Positions 8,748-17,799 of a stretch of 64,000 nucleotides of DNA are shown here, piece after piece (within the stretch, counting starts at the first letter, position 1; every line of letters begins with the position of its first letter). The notes under the pieces were generated by a model. The model searched no databases, was not told the origin of the DNA, and saw only the letters and a list, made by a program, of their open reading frames with translations. Source of the DNA: Lewinellaceae bacterium (lineage in GTDB: Bacteria > Bacteroidota > Bacteroidia > Chitinophagales > Saprospiraceae). The stretch lies in assembly GCA_020636225.1 (NCBI GenBank), contig JACJYI010000005.1, forward strand, positions 186,001 through 250,000. Direction: 5' to 3'. Position numbers and translations under genes: made by a program.

Positions 8748-9484
8748 AGATTGATCTCCTTTCGTTTCAAGACGAATTGTTGTCCCAGATAGACCCGGCG
8801 GACGACCTCATCCGCCGCCAGTTCCTCCGCTGTTCCCGCCTTGAGGATACTGCCCTCGAACATCAGGTAGGCCCGGTCGGTGATGGAGAGGGTCTCCTGT
8901 ACATTATGGTCTGTGATCAGGATGCCGATGTTCTTGGTCTTCAGGCGGGACACATTGTACTGGATGTCCTCCACGGCGATGGGGTCGATCCCGGCAAACG
9001 GTTCGTCCAGGAGGATGAAGCTGGGATTGGTGGCCAGGGCCCTGGCGATCTCCGTTCGCCGCCGTTCCCCGCCGGAAAGAGTATCCCCGTTGCTCTTCCG
9101 CACCTTATGCAGATTGAACTCATCGATCAACGACTCCAGGCGATCCTTCTGATCGGCCTTGGTCAGGTCGGTCATTTCCAGGACTGCCTTGATGTTGTCT
9201 TCCACACTCATCTTGCGAAATACCGACGCTTCCTGGGGCAGATAGCCGACCCCGAGACGAGCGCGCTTGTACATGGGCAGGTCGGTGATCTCCTGGTGAT
9301 CGAGAAAGACCTGACCGCCGTTGGGCCGGATGAATCCGACCACCATGTAGAAGCTGGTAGTTTTCCCTGCACCATTGGGCCCGAGCAGGCCGACGATCTC
9401 CCCCTGGTTGACCTCCAGGGAGACATCATTGACCACCGTGCGGCTTCCATATTGTTTGACCAGATGTTCAGCGCGTAGCTTCAT
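8744..9484 (-). CDS. lptB: LPS export ABC transporter ATP-binding protein LptB
   Basis: Cytoplasmic ATPase of the LptB2FGC machine that extracts LPS from the inner membrane. It has Walker A GPNGAGKTT, Q-loop YLPQEASVF, signature LSGGERRR, Walker B FILLDEPFAG and an H-loop in ILITDHNVQ. PLPQEASVF-type and DHNV sequences are typical of LptB. I chose the ATG at 9484 (246 residues), which gives the usual family N-terminus. A six-codon longer start at 9502 overlaps the upstream gene's stop as ATGA. A TATCTTTG box lies exactly four bases before 9484, which favours the shorter form and a nearly leaderless transcript. Two small exported protein genes follow with 4-nt overlaps. Confidence 0.95.
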   Translation of the reverse strand: MKLRAEHLVKQYGSRTVVNDVSLEVNQGEIVGLLGPNGAGKTTSFYMVVGFIRPNGGQVFLDHQEITDLPMYKRARLGVGYLPQEASVFRKMSVEDNIKAVLEMTDLTKADQKDRLESLIDEFNLHKVRKSNGDTLSGGERRRTEIARALATNPSFILLDEPFAGIDPIAVEDIQYNVSRLKTKNIGILITDHNVQETLSITDRAYLMFEGSILKAGTAEELAADEVVRRVYLGQQFVLKRKEINL

Positions 9485-9488
9485 ACCA

Positions 9489-9496
9489 CAAAGATA
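9489..9496 (-). promoter_or_regulatory. Bacteroidota -7 box before lptB
   Basis: The minus strand reads TATCTTTG, then TGGT, then the lptB ATG. It matches the TAnnTTTG -7 consensus of the Bacteroidota primary sigma factor. Transcription would start at or within a base or two of the ATG. Confidence 0.55.
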
Positions 9497-9498
9497 GG

Positions 9499-11100
9499 TC
9501 AATTCGAAGGCACCTCCCCCCAGTCGGGCACAAGGGGGATTTCCATTTCCCAGTTGGCCCGCAGGCCAGTGAGCGGCAAGGCTGTTCGGGGTTCAGCCTG
9601 GAACCCTTTGTAGAGATCAGCGCCATCCCAGAAGCCGTTCCGGTTCAGATCGAGGCTGAGGTATACCTGGTACGCCCCGGGAAGGACACCCGGAACAGGA
9701 AGGATCCATTGTGTCGTTCCCTCGTGGCGCCATCTGCCCAGTTGTTGTGATCCGTTCATCAATTCCAGGATGACCGGGATACCGGTTGACAGGCTATCGA
9801 TGACCAGGCGCAAGTTGACCAGTTCGTCCTGTTTCATGAAGTTCACGGGAATGATCAACGAGTCCTGGTTCACCTGGCCGTTGATGCCTTCCAGGGTGCC
9901 CGGGCGAACCAGGATCCGGCAAAGACTTCCATCCCGACCGATCCCACCGAGATACAGGCTGTCACCCTGTTCGGAACGCCGGATGCTTGTGATGGGAATC
10001 CGGATCGAATCCTGCCAGACCTGGAGTCCTGCAGTATCCAGGCCGAGAAGCGGGGTCGGTGCCAGCAGGATCAGCTCCTGACCTGGTGGCTGCTTCCCAT
10101 TGGTGGCCGTCCGGATGATCGGGAGGGGGGCCGTTGAATCCGGATAGAGGTGAATGGGCAGTGTGTCCACACCGGGCAGGATCAGCTCGGTCTGCAGATC
10201 GGAAGCTGACCACAGTCGGATGAGGGTATCCCCCAGCCACTGGACCACAGGCTCCCCATCCTCAGAAGCGGGGACGATCAGTTCGCCGGGAGGGCGGGAA
10301 AAGGCGAAGGTGATCGCTCCTTTAATGCTGGAGGAGTCCTGCTGGACCACGCGCAGTTGTTTCACAGGAGGCGACAGGGTGATCAGCGGAAGGCTGACAT
10401 TCGAGCTGTCGATGGTAATGACCTCGGGAAGAAAGCCGATGCGTTCGTCCGGGAGGTCGTAGAGGTAATTCGCGGATTTCTCCAGCAGGGCAAAGACCCG
10501 AAAGCTGCCTTCCCGGAGATTTTCCAGTCGATATCGCCCGTTCTTGTCGGTACGGGCATAGTGGTCGGGGAGCTGGAGGGTCACCGCAGAATCTCTTGTG
10601 TCGCGATGCAGCAGGACCAGGGCATCGGCGACCGGTGCCCTGGACCGGGCATCCAGGAGGACCCCGCCTGCGGAAAGGGAGTCGATCACCGGTCCGGTGG
10701 AGAAGACATAGCGGACATCCGGGGTGACATTGCCCTCGTTGCGATCCGTGATGGCCTTGCCAAACTGCAGGGTATAGGTGGTGCTGTCCTTCCAGGGTTC
10801 GTCTGCATTGAACTGGACGACGACCGCCTTGCCCTCGGAAGTGACCAGGGGGGCCTTTTTCAATGGTGGCGAGATAACCACCTGTTTGAGAGGATCCTTG
10901 AGCTGGATCCATTCGTCAAAGACCAGGCGGATCTCGGTTGGTCGAAAATTCGTCTGCTGGTCCGGAGTAGACAGTTCAGTGCGGAGAACCGGTGGTGTGG
11001 TATCCTTCTCGCCTCCTTCCGGAGGTAGCACCCGGGCACATCCGGTGAGCAAGAGGAACAGGAGGAGGATTCGGCAGGCCAACGGCAAGGATTTGCGCAA
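9499..11100 (-). CDS. Ig-like-domain lipoprotein (SbsA-type Ig-like domain)
   Basis: Envelope lipoprotein of 533 residues common in Bacteroidota genomes. The signal ends LLFLLLTGC, followed by ARVLPPEGGEKD, so Cys21 is the anchor. Residues about 35-130 are an SbsA-type Ig-like domain with DTTPP near the start and F(S/T)TGPVID at the end. A carboxypeptidase-regulatory-like beta domain follows (GGVLLDARSRAPVADALV, about 143-215). The C-terminal half is beta-rich and ends in a segment describing a short barrel-like edge with LDLNRNGFWDGADLY, resembling a calcium-binding loop. It lies between xerD (21-nt gap) and lptB. Function is unknown; a structural or envelope-assembly role is inferred from location. 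Confidence 0.8.
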   Translation of the reverse strand: MRKSLPLACRILLLFLLLTGCARVLPPEGGEKDTTPPVLRTELSTPDQQTNFRPTEIRLVFDEWIQLKDPLKQVVISPPLKKAPLVTSEGKAVVVQFNADEPWKDSTTYTLQFGKAITDRNEGNVTPDVRYVFSTGPVIDSLSAGGVLLDARSRAPVADALVLLHRDTRDSAVTLQLPDHYARTDKNGRYRLENLREGSFRVFALLEKSANYLYDLPDERIGFLPEVITIDSSNVSLPLITLSPPVKQLRVVQQDSSSIKGAITFAFSRPPGELIVPASEDGEPVVQWLGDTLIRLWSASDLQTELILPGVDTLPIHLYPDSTAPLPIIRTATNGKQPPGQELILLAPTPLLGLDTAGLQVWQDSIRIPITSIRRSEQGDSLYLGGIGRDGSLCRILVRPGTLEGINGQVNQDSLIIPVNFMKQDELVNLRLVIDSLSTGIPVILELMNGSQQLGRWRHEGTTQWILPVPGVLPGAYQVYLSLDLNRNGFWDGADLYKGFQAEPRTALPLTGLRANWEMEIPLVPDWGEVPSN

Positions 11101-11121
11101 AAGTACACTGGTCAGGTCAAT

Positions 11122-12063
11122 CTAAGTGGCGGGACTGTGCCGATTGGCCGGATGGAACTGCAAAATCGTCTCTCTCAGATAGCGCATGTCCAGATGGGTG
11201 TAGATCTCGGTGGTGGTGATGGATTCATGGCCGAGCATCTCCTGCACGGCACGAAGATCTGCCCCGCCTTCGACCAGATGGGTGGCAAAGGAATGGCGAA
11301 AGGTATGCGGACTGACCATCTTCCGGATACCGGCTTTGGCCGCCAGTTGTTTCACCAGTTGGAACACCATCACCCGGGAAAGTTGTCCTCCCCGTTGGTT
11401 GAGAAAGACGATGTGGTCGGCCTCCGGCCTGGCGCGCTGATGCTGGCGGATATCGGTCAGGTAGAAATTCAGGTGTTTGATGGCCTCTTCGCCGATCGGG
11501 ATGATCCGCTCCTTGTCGTTCTTGCCGATCACCTTGACAAACCCGATCTCCAGGAACAGGTCGGCCATGCGCAGCCCGGTCAATTCGCTGACCCTCAATC
11601 CGCAGGCATACAATACTTCGATCAAAGCCCGGTCCCGCTGACCGAAGGGTTGGGAAAGATCGATCTCTGCCAGCATGCGTTCGATCTCCTCAATGGACAA
11701 GACATCCGGGATCTTTCTCTCCAGGACAGGAGCTTCCAGCAGGGAAGAGGGGTCATGATCGATGATGTCTTCCAGGACCAGATAGTGACAGAACGCTTTC
11801 ATGCCTGACACGATTCGGGCCTGGGTCGCACGGGCCAGGCCAATGGAGTGGATCTGGCGGATAAAATCCTCCAGATGTTCCCGCTTCATGTGTACCGGCG
11901 AAATGGCCAGGTCGGCTGAGTTCAGAAAAGTGGCAAGCTTGCTGACATCCTGCAGGTAAGCCTCAACGGTGTGGGCGGACAGCCCCTTTTCCAGTTGAAG
12001 GTAGCTGGCAAACCCGCGGACGGTTGGTTTCCAGGAGGCTGGGATGTTCCTGATGTCTTTCAT
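11122..12063 (-). CDS. xerD: Site-specific tyrosine recombinase XerD
   Basis: Tyrosine recombinase of 313 residues that resolves chromosome dimers at dif. The N-terminal SAM-like DNA-binding domain (about 12-100) contains KGLSAHTVEAYLQD. The catalytic domain has the full residue set: Arg in ACGLRVSEL, Lys in GKNDKERIIP, HxxR in HTFRHSF, His in GHESITTT and the nucleophile Tyr in IYTHLD. Length and lack of extensions mark a core Xer protein, not a phage or transposon integrase. It appears to be the first gene of the minus-strand run continuing through lptB. A second Xer partner is not in the window. Confidence 0.93.
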   Translation of the reverse strand: MKDIRNIPASWKPTVRGFASYLQLEKGLSAHTVEAYLQDVSKLATFLNSADLAISPVHMKREHLEDFIRQIHSIGLARATQARIVSGMKAFCHYLVLEDIIDHDPSSLLEAPVLERKIPDVLSIEEIERMLAEIDLSQPFGQRDRALIEVLYACGLRVSELTGLRMADLFLEIGFVKVIGKNDKERIIPIGEEAIKHLNFYLTDIRQHQRARPEADHIVFLNQRGGQLSRVMVFQLVKQLAAKAGIRKMVSPHTFRHSFATHLVEGGADLRAVQEMLGHESITTTEIYTHLDMRYLRETILQFHPANRHSPAT

Positions 12064-12299
12064 GGAGGCAATGTCCCCTAAGGAACGAAAAAATGAGCGA
12101 ATCGCATCCGGCAGGTTGTCGGACTTTTCCAGAAGCGGACAGGGCTATGCCGGTCCGGGATGGACGATCGTGTGCGACCTGTTTGGAAATCCGGCGGATT
12201 CGGGCAGAAAACAAATTGAACAGAAGGTGTTGGCCGGATTTCATTTGGTCATTCTCGCTGAACTCGTTACATTCAACCAAATATTTAAATACAGCCGTT

Positions 12300-13205
12300 A
12301 TGCGCATATTGATCAACGGGTTTCTGATCTTTCTGCTCTGGGCGATCTTTTGCCGGTACTGGTATGTCTGTAAGATCAAGCACCACTGTGATGAAAGTCC
12401 TCCGCCGGTAGAGATGGTGGATCAATCGACCAGAGCCATGGATCTGGGTCTGTATCAGGATGGGCAGCTGGTATTTGGCGGTTATGAACAGCTGGCGTTT
12501 GAGGGAAATGCCGTTGTCCCTGTCCTGTCGGCTTCCAATGAGCTCTTTCTGGATTCCCTGGCCGGCTGGTTGGCCCTCCATCCCGATCAGGGCCTGGTCC
12601 TGACAGGAGCGTATCGGGCTTCTGAAGAGGGCATGACCTCCGGTTTCCTGGAAAACCTCGGGTTGGCCCGGGCCGCCTCCATCCGCCAGCTGTTGGTCGA
12701 TCGTGGAGTGGCCGAGAATCGGATCGGACTGGACTTCGTGAAGTCAGAAACAGAGGAACTCATCCCACCCGTGCGTTTTACAGTCCGACAGGCCATGGCT
12801 GCCGCCGAAGGTGCTGCTGAGGGGGAAACGGCCCAATCAGGGTCGGGAGGGGATGCCTTCACCTTCAGCAATATGAATTTTTCCGGCGCCAACTTCGACC
12901 AGAACTCGGATGTCTTCCGACCCAATGCAACTTTCGAAGCATATGCAGATAGCTTGAAAACCTATTTCACCCTTCATCCGGATCAGTCGCTGACGATCAC
13001 CGGGCATACCGATGCGTTGAGCAGCGATGCCTACAACCTGGAGCTGGGACGGCGCAGGGCCCTGGCTGTGAGAAACTACCTGGAGGGCCGTGGCGTGAAG
13101 ACGAAGTTCACCATCTCTTCGGCTGGTGAACGCGAACCTGTCGCCACCAATGACACAGAAGAAGGGCGGGCCAAGAACCGCCGAGTCAACCTGAAGATCA
13201 ACTAA
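12300..13205 (+). CDS. OmpA-family protein with C-terminal peptidoglycan-binding domain
   Basis: A 301-residue envelope protein. The N-terminus is a signal anchor (MRILINGFLIFLLWAIF). Residues about 195-300 form an OmpA C-terminal domain with ITGHTDALSSDAYNLELG and a terminal NRRVNLKI, the residues that grip diaminopimelate peptidoglycan. An upstream region (about 60-150) looks like a weaker second copy of the same fold (LALHPDQGLVLTGAY.. and ARAASIRQLLVDRGV). The frame is open further upstream but only the ATG at 12300 gives a proper signal. The next gene follows after 20 nt. Confidence 0.86.
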   Translation: MRILINGFLIFLLWAIFCRYWYVCKIKHHCDESPPPVEMVDQSTRAMDLGLYQDGQLVFGGYEQLAFEGNAVVPVLSASNELFLDSLAGWLALHPDQGLVLTGAYRASEEGMTSGFLENLGLARAASIRQLLVDRGVAENRIGLDFVKSETEELIPPVRFTVRQAMAAAEGAAEGETAQSGSGGDAFTFSNMNFSGANFDQNSDVFRPNATFEAYADSLKTYFTLHPDQSLTITGHTDALSSDAYNLELGRRRALAVRNYLEGRGVKTKFTISSAGEREPVATNDTEEGRAKNRRVNLKIN

Positions 13206-13225
13206 ACCTGTTAAAACCTGTACTC

Positions 13226-14173
13226 ATGGATTTTTTAACCGACCTGTTCACCCAATTGAGCATACGGGATAGCCTGCTGGTGTTATTGTTCCTGTTGATC
13301 GCCTTCCTGATCGGCCTCATCGCCGGTTGGTTGTACTGGCGTCGTCGTCTGCAGGATCTGCGGACTGAATTGACCAGCACACATGACACGCTGAATCAAC
13401 TTCGGACCGAGTTCGATGCGCTCAAGATCAAATTGGCCAATACCGAAGAGGATCTGCATCGGGCCAATATGGATGCGGAGAATTTCCGGAAGAAATTTCA
13501 TTCCTGTGAGGAAGAAAAAGGCCAGCTTCGAGCGGATATCTATGCCCTGCAGGAAGCTGCAGGGGATGATTCCAAAGCTTCGGCCTCGAAGGGGGATGCC
13601 GCTGCTGCCCGCCAGAACCTGAGCGCCGCCATGGGCACGCGGATTGTCACAGCGACCGAAGCGGACAAGGATGACCTGAAGCTCATCAATGGGGTAGGGC
13701 CGTTCATCGAAACCAAATTGAATGCCCTGGGGCTGTTTACATTCCAGCAGATCAGTCAATTTGATGACGATCTGGTCGAACAGGTCACCCAGGCGATCGA
13801 GTTTTTTCCCGGACGGATCGCGCGGGACAATTGGGTCGGACAGGCAGCAGCGCTGTATCAGACCAAGCTCAATCACCCGGCTGCACTGGTCAAAGCAGAG
13901 AAGGATCCATCCAATCCGAATGACCTGAAAGTGGTCGAGGGGATCGGTCCCAAGATCGAACAGCTGCTCAAGGCTGGAGGTATCCAGAATTGGAGCGATC
14001 TCGCAGCAGCTCCGGTGTCCCGATTGCAGGAAATCCTGGATGCGGCAGGTGACCGCTATCGGATCCACGATCCGGGTACCTGGCCCAGGCAGGCCGAGCT
14101 CCTGGCAAAGGGTGACTTTGCTGCGTTCAGGGAGTATACCGATTTCCTTCAGGGAGGCAAATCACCTGGATGA
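13226..14173 (+). CDS. Membrane-anchored coiled-coil protein with two helix-hairpin-helix domains
   Basis: A 315-residue protein. One N-terminal transmembrane segment (about 16-38, LLVLLFLLIAFLIGLIAG) is followed by a coiled coil (about 42-110) and a low-complexity Ala/Ser linker. Two related domains follow, each containing DDLKLINGVGPFIE or NDLKVVEGIGPKIE, the helix-hairpin-helix signature of the predicted FEN1-like 5' nuclease family (COG3743). In other proteins this module binds DNA or ribosomal elements. No nuclease active-site acid cluster is visible, so a catalytic function should not be assumed. It follows the OmpA-like gene by 20 nt and ends before a strong terminator. Confidence 0.82.
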   Translation: MDFLTDLFTQLSIRDSLLVLLFLLIAFLIGLIAGWLYWRRRLQDLRTELTSTHDTLNQLRTEFDALKIKLANTEEDLHRANMDAENFRKKFHSCEEEKGQLRADIYALQEAAGDDSKASASKGDAAAARQNLSAAMGTRIVTATEADKDDLKLINGVGPFIETKLNALGLFTFQQISQFDDDLVEQVTQAIEFFPGRIARDNWVGQAAALYQTKLNHPAALVKAEKDPSNPNDLKVVEGIGPKIEQLLKAGGIQNWSDLAAAPVSRLQEILDAAGDRYRIHDPGTWPRQAELLAKGDFAAFREYTDFLQGGKSPG

Positions 14174-14206
14174 TCCAGAAAGAATAATGCTTCAAATGAC
14201 CGATGA

Positions 14207-14238
14207 GCCCCGGGGTCCTTCAGGACTTCGGGGTTTTT
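14207..14238 (+). terminator. Rho-independent terminator after the HhH protein gene
   Basis: The hairpin CCCCGgggTCC - TTCA - GGActtCGGGG is followed by TTTTT. It lies between the plus-strand gene ending at 14173 and the convergent minus-strand gene ending at 14239, and may serve both. Confidence 0.75.
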
Positions 14239-15150
14239 CTATTTCCCGGAATCCTCATGCCCGGCCTCCATCCCGTGCCAGGCCCTGAAGCTGAAGTACA
14301 TTCCGGAGAGTGAGACGATCAGGGTGATCAGATAGAACAGGATGCTGATAGAGATCGCACTTGCCTGGTTGAGTTGAAGCCAGTCGGCCCCATACAGGAA
14401 GGCGATCTCCCGCGCTCCGGCCCCCCCATAGCTCAGTGGCAGCGCGGCCAGGATGCTGGAGGCCAGGAACAATACCAGATAGCCGGTCCACGGGAACGGT
14501 TGGCCCACCAGATGCAAGAGCGCCATGACGCTCAGCAACTGGCAGATCTGGACCAGCAAAGATATCCCCAGCGCTCTCCAGAAGATCGGTTTCCATCGGG
14601 CTTGGATCCATCCGATCACCAGCCAGGAGACCCACAGGATAATGGGAACCAGCGCAAATGCCCACCGGGTCATTGGGTGGCCCAGGTCCACAGGCATCAG
14701 CAACAAAAGGCCCAGGCTGACCAGGGCGATCAATCCGAAGCCCCGATCCGCCAGGGTGGTCAGGACCAGGTCACGGGTACGCACATTTCGGGCTTTTCGC
14801 AAGACCACCACTTTGTAGGCATCCCCTCCGATCCCACCCGGTAGCAGCAGGTTGTAGTACATGCCCAGCCAGTACAGTCGGAGGTTGGCCGTTTCGGTCA
14901 GGGTCAGCCCGATGGACCGAAACAGGGTGTTCAACCGGAATGCGGAGAGGACTTGTGACCCGACGAAGGTGATCACTGCAGGAAGGATCCACCACCAGTT
15001 TCCCTGGCGGAGCAGGCTGGCGATCGCATCGACATCCACCTTGTGATAGACCAGGTACAGGGCCAAAACAGACAGCAGGATCTTGGCGAGGAAGACCGCC
15101 CTTTTTTTCCAGAGGGAGTGGGATCCCGTGTCAGTTCCCTGCTTCCCCAT
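14239..15150 (-). CDS. Lysylphosphatidylglycerol synthase TM-region-type flippase (UPF0104/AglD-like)
   Basis: Polytopic membrane protein of about 303 residues with roughly eight helices and the family hallmarks LPGGIGGDAYK, LADRGFGL and GGAGAREIAFLYG. The LPG_synthase_TM family includes the flippase half of MprF and proteins associated with polyprenyl-phosphate sugar transfer. No synthase domain is attached. The ATG at 15150 overlaps the upstream GT2 gene by 20 nt; a longer form from 15201 would overlap more and lacks a recognisable start region. Linked directly to GT2 and GT39 genes, it could flip a polyprenyl-phosphate sugar made by the GT2; this is inference. Confidence 0.82.
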   Translation of the reverse strand: MGKQGTDTGSHSLWKKRAVFLAKILLSVLALYLVYHKVDVDAIASLLRQGNWWWILPAVITFVGSQVLSAFRLNTLFRSIGLTLTETANLRLYWLGMYYNLLLPGGIGGDAYKVVVLRKARNVRTRDLVLTTLADRGFGLIALVSLGLLLLMPVDLGHPMTRWAFALVPIILWVSWLVIGWIQARWKPIFWRALGISLLVQICQLLSVMALLHLVGQPFPWTGYLVLFLASSILAALPLSYGGAGAREIAFLYGADWLQLNQASAISISILFYLITLIVSLSGMYFSFRAWHGMEAGHEDSGK

Positions 15151-16084
15151 GGTTCCGGATGATCCTGCGCACTTTATAGACGGTCTTGTTCTGGGACTCA
15201 TAATACGTCCGCATCATGATCTCGACGATGATCCCGATGGTGATGAACTGGATCCCTCCGATCACCAGGATGACCCCCAGGATGAGCAGAGGCTTGCCCC
15301 AGATATCCTGTCCCATCAGCTTGAGGCCAAAGAGGTACAGGTTGATCAAAAGCCCCAGCCCGAAGGCGATCACACCCGCTGTGCCAAACAGGTGCATGGG
15401 TTTTTGCAGGTAGCGTCGAAAGAAGATCATCAGCAGGAGATCGCTGATCACCCGGAAGGTACGCCCGATCCCGTATTTCGATACCCCGTGGATGCGGGCA
15501 TGGTGATGCACATCCACCTGCGTGATCCGCGCTCCCTCCAGGCTGGCCAGCACCGGGATGAAGCGGTGCAGTTCTCCATACAGGCCCATATCCTTGGCGA
15601 CATCGCTTTTGAAGACCTTCAGGGTGCAACCATAATCCTTGATATGGATGCCCGTGCTCTGTCGAATGATCGCATTGGCGATCTTGCTCGGGATCTTGCG
15701 CAGGATCATCCCATCCTGTCTATTGGCGCGAATGCCGGCCACCAGGTCCCATTCCTCCTCTTCAGCCAGACGGAGCATGGGCGGGATATCGATCGGGTCA
15801 TTTTGCAAGTCGCCATCCAGGGTGGCCAGGTATGTGCCACGGGCTTCGGCGATTCCGGCAGCCAGGGCAGCACTCTGCCCATAATTCTTGCGCAATTCGA
15901 CAATGCGCAGGCGATCGTATAGGACTTCCTTCAATGCGGCTACCGTGCCATCAGTCGACCCGTCATCGACATAGATCAGTTCGTAATCCAATCCAACCAG
16001 GTCCTTGCGAATCTTTTCCACCAGAGGACGGATGTTGTCGACCTCGTTATAGACACAGACAATGACAGACAGATGTGGTGACAT
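15131..16084 (-). CDS. GT2 glycosyltransferase, polyprenyl-phosphate-sugar synthase-like
   Basis: Family 2 glycosyltransferase of 317 residues with a cytosolic GT-A domain and two C-terminal transmembrane helices (about 228-250 and 262-290). Motifs are VIVCVYNEVDNI at the nucleotide site, YVDDGSTDGT, LDGDLQNDP (metal-binding DxD region) and the RIHGVSKYG acceptor loop. This is the ArnC/GtrB/DpgS architecture, which makes undecaprenyl- or dolichyl-phosphate sugars as donors for GT39 or GT-C enzymes. The GT39 gene lies immediately upstream. The ATG at 16084 matches the family start; an in-frame start at 16108 adds eight unlikely residues and overlaps the GT39 stop. Confidence 0.88.
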   Translation of the reverse strand: MSPHLSVIVCVYNEVDNIRPLVEKIRKDLVGLDYELIYVDDGSTDGTVAALKEVLYDRLRIVELRKNYGQSAALAAGIAEARGTYLATLDGDLQNDPIDIPPMLRLAEEEEWDLVAGIRANRQDGMILRKIPSKIANAIIRQSTGIHIKDYGCTLKVFKSDVAKDMGLYGELHRFIPVLASLEGARITQVDVHHHARIHGVSKYGIGRTFRVISDLLLMIFFRRYLQKPMHLFGTAGVIAFGLGLLINLYLFGLKLMGQDIWGKPLLILGVILVIGGIQFITIGIIVEIMMRTYYESQNKTVYKVRRIIRNHGEAGN

Positions 16085-16089
16085 AGCAG

Positions 16090-17694
16090 TTAATTTGCGT
16101 TGGGCCATTGGGCGATCAGGGCAAAATCCCGATCGCCATGGCGAATATGCAAGGTGTCCAGGATGGTACAGCCGGCAGGAAGATCGGCCGAACGGGAGGT
16201 AATAAATGGTTGACCAGGTTCAAGGGGTCGGGAACTCAGGGGGGTGATCGCCTGGCGGCTGGTATTGAGATAGAACCAGGTGGTCGGAGAACCAACGACC
16301 TGATCGAGATACACGAGATCGCTATGCTGGAACCGGTTGCCGATCCGACGGGCGTCTTCCCGGACCAGTGTGCCAAAGTCATTCCTGATACGGTCGGGGA
16401 TGACCAACCAGTCAAAGGCGAGCCTGAGGGTCAGCAGTTGAAGGATCAGCCCACAGAGGAGAAGGTTCTGTCGCCGCAGGATCGCCATGGCAGCTATGGA
16501 GGTCAAGGCCATCAGCAGGGCAACTTTAATGATGATCCCGGGTGTGTCCTTTGTCTGTGGCAGGACGAGGGGGAGCCAGGAAAGGAAGGCAATGATGACC
16601 GCGATCGCTCCGAATCCATACCAGAAGATCCGTCTTGCCTGTTCGGTCGACCGGATGTAGAGGGTATACCCGATCAGGGCGAAGAGCGGGATGAACATCA
16701 TGAGATAGCGGGGGTAGACATCGGGACTGACCCAATAGACCGGCAAATTGGCAGCGATCATCAGCAGGTTGAAGCGGAGAAAAGGGTGGTCCAGTCGTTT
16801 CCATGCAGTGGTGAATGGAAAGATGAACACCAGGAGAAGCGACCAGGGTAGAAAATGATACCCCATCTCCAGGGGGAAGGTCAGGATATGCAGTAGTACT
16901 TTTCCGATACCGTGATGCGTGGGTGTTCGCTGTGCCGATTCGGTGTAAAGCGTCCCAAAGACGGTCGAAGGATCAGAGCCATCCAGGCGCAACCAATAGT
17001 AACCCCCCACCAGGATGGCAAACAGCAGGGCTCCGACAAACTGCCCGGGATGGAGGATCTTCTTCCAGGCTTTCAGGTATACCAGATGGGCCAGAATGGA
17101 GCATCCCAGGAACACCACGGCCGGCAGGCCTTTCAACAGGAACCCGATGGCTGCGATCAGCCAGGCCCCCGCGAAATAGGCCAGCCATCGGCCTGCCTTG
17201 TGTTGATGGTATAACCAGATGAAGAGTCCGTAGATGGTCAGGGAAAAGGCCATGTCAATGAGACCGAGGAAGGAATCCCAGAAAAGGATCCGGCCACTGG
17301 TCAGGGTCATGGCGGCCGCCAGGAATGCCATGGTGGTATCCTGCATATACCGGCGGACAGCGCTGAAGATCAGAATGGCAAAGGAAAAGAGAAAGAATAC
17401 GGTCGGCAGTCGGGCGGTCCATTCGTCTATTCGTCCGGTCAGCTGAAAGGTGGCTGCAAGGATCCAGTTATAGAGGGGAGGCTTCTTGAAGTAAGCCTCT
17501 CCATTCATGGTGGTATGGATGTAGTCGCCAGACTCCATCATTTCAAAGGCGACCAATGATCGGATCCCTTCATCATCGATCATGGTGTGATTGCCCAGAT
17601 TGACCAGGAATGCCGGTAGCACAAGTGCGCCGATCAGCACGAGCAGCACAAATCCCCAGCGATGATTCGGATCAGATGGAAGGAGCAGATTCAC
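16090..17694 (-). CDS. GT39/ArnT-like membrane glycosyltransferase
   Basis: Integral membrane GT-C enzyme of 534 residues with around 11-12 helices. The first periplasmic loop has the acidic motif DDEGIR followed by FKKPPLYNW, the ArnT/PMT catalytic signature. Such enzymes transfer a sugar from a polyprenyl-phosphate donor to lipid A, protein or another glycan on the periplasmic side. The C-terminal about 120 residues form a soluble domain. The start is GTG at 17694. The partner GT2 (donor synthesis) is 5 nt downstream and a candidate flippase follows, so the three genes read as one sugar-modification operon. The sugar and acceptor are not predictable. Confidence 0.87.
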   Translation of the reverse strand: MNLLLPSDPNHRWGFVLLVLIGALVLPAFLVNLGNHTMIDDEGIRSLVAFEMMESGDYIHTTMNGEAYFKKPPLYNWILAATFQLTGRIDEWTARLPTVFFLFSFAILIFSAVRRYMQDTTMAFLAAAMTLTSGRILFWDSFLGLIDMAFSLTIYGLFIWLYHQHKAGRWLAYFAGAWLIAAIGFLLKGLPAVVFLGCSILAHLVYLKAWKKILHPGQFVGALLFAILVGGYYWLRLDGSDPSTVFGTLYTESAQRTPTHHGIGKVLLHILTFPLEMGYHFLPWSLLLVFIFPFTTAWKRLDHPFLRFNLLMIAANLPVYWVSPDVYPRYLMMFIPLFALIGYTLYIRSTEQARRIFWYGFGAIAVIIAFLSWLPLVLPQTKDTPGIIIKVALLMALTSIAAMAILRRQNLLLCGLILQLLTLRLAFDWLVIPDRIRNDFGTLVREDARRIGNRFQHSDLVYLDQVVGSPTTWFYLNTSRQAITPLSSRPLEPGQPFITSRSADLPAGCTILDTLHIRHGDRDFALIAQWPNAN

Positions 17695-17718
17695 AAGGCA
17701 GTGGTATCGACCAGGCGT

Positions 17719-17769
17719 AAAAATAGCCCGAATCCATCAGCCATTCAGAATTCAGCTGTTGGATTCGGG
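17719..17769 (-). terminator. Terminator after the coiled-coil protein gene
   Basis: On the minus strand CCCGAATCCA and TGGATTCGGG form a 10-bp stem around a 23-nt loop, followed by CTATTTTTACG. It sits downstream of the gene ending at 17800 and just upstream of the GT39 start, so it separates the two transcription units. Confidence 0.65.
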
Positions 17770-17799
17770 CCATTGTGTGAATTGGTCTGCTCAGGCAGC

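Noticed and set aside
11122..12063. Possible mobile-element integrase
   Set aside because: Length, motif set and position fit chromosomal XerD; no attachment sites or element genes are nearby.
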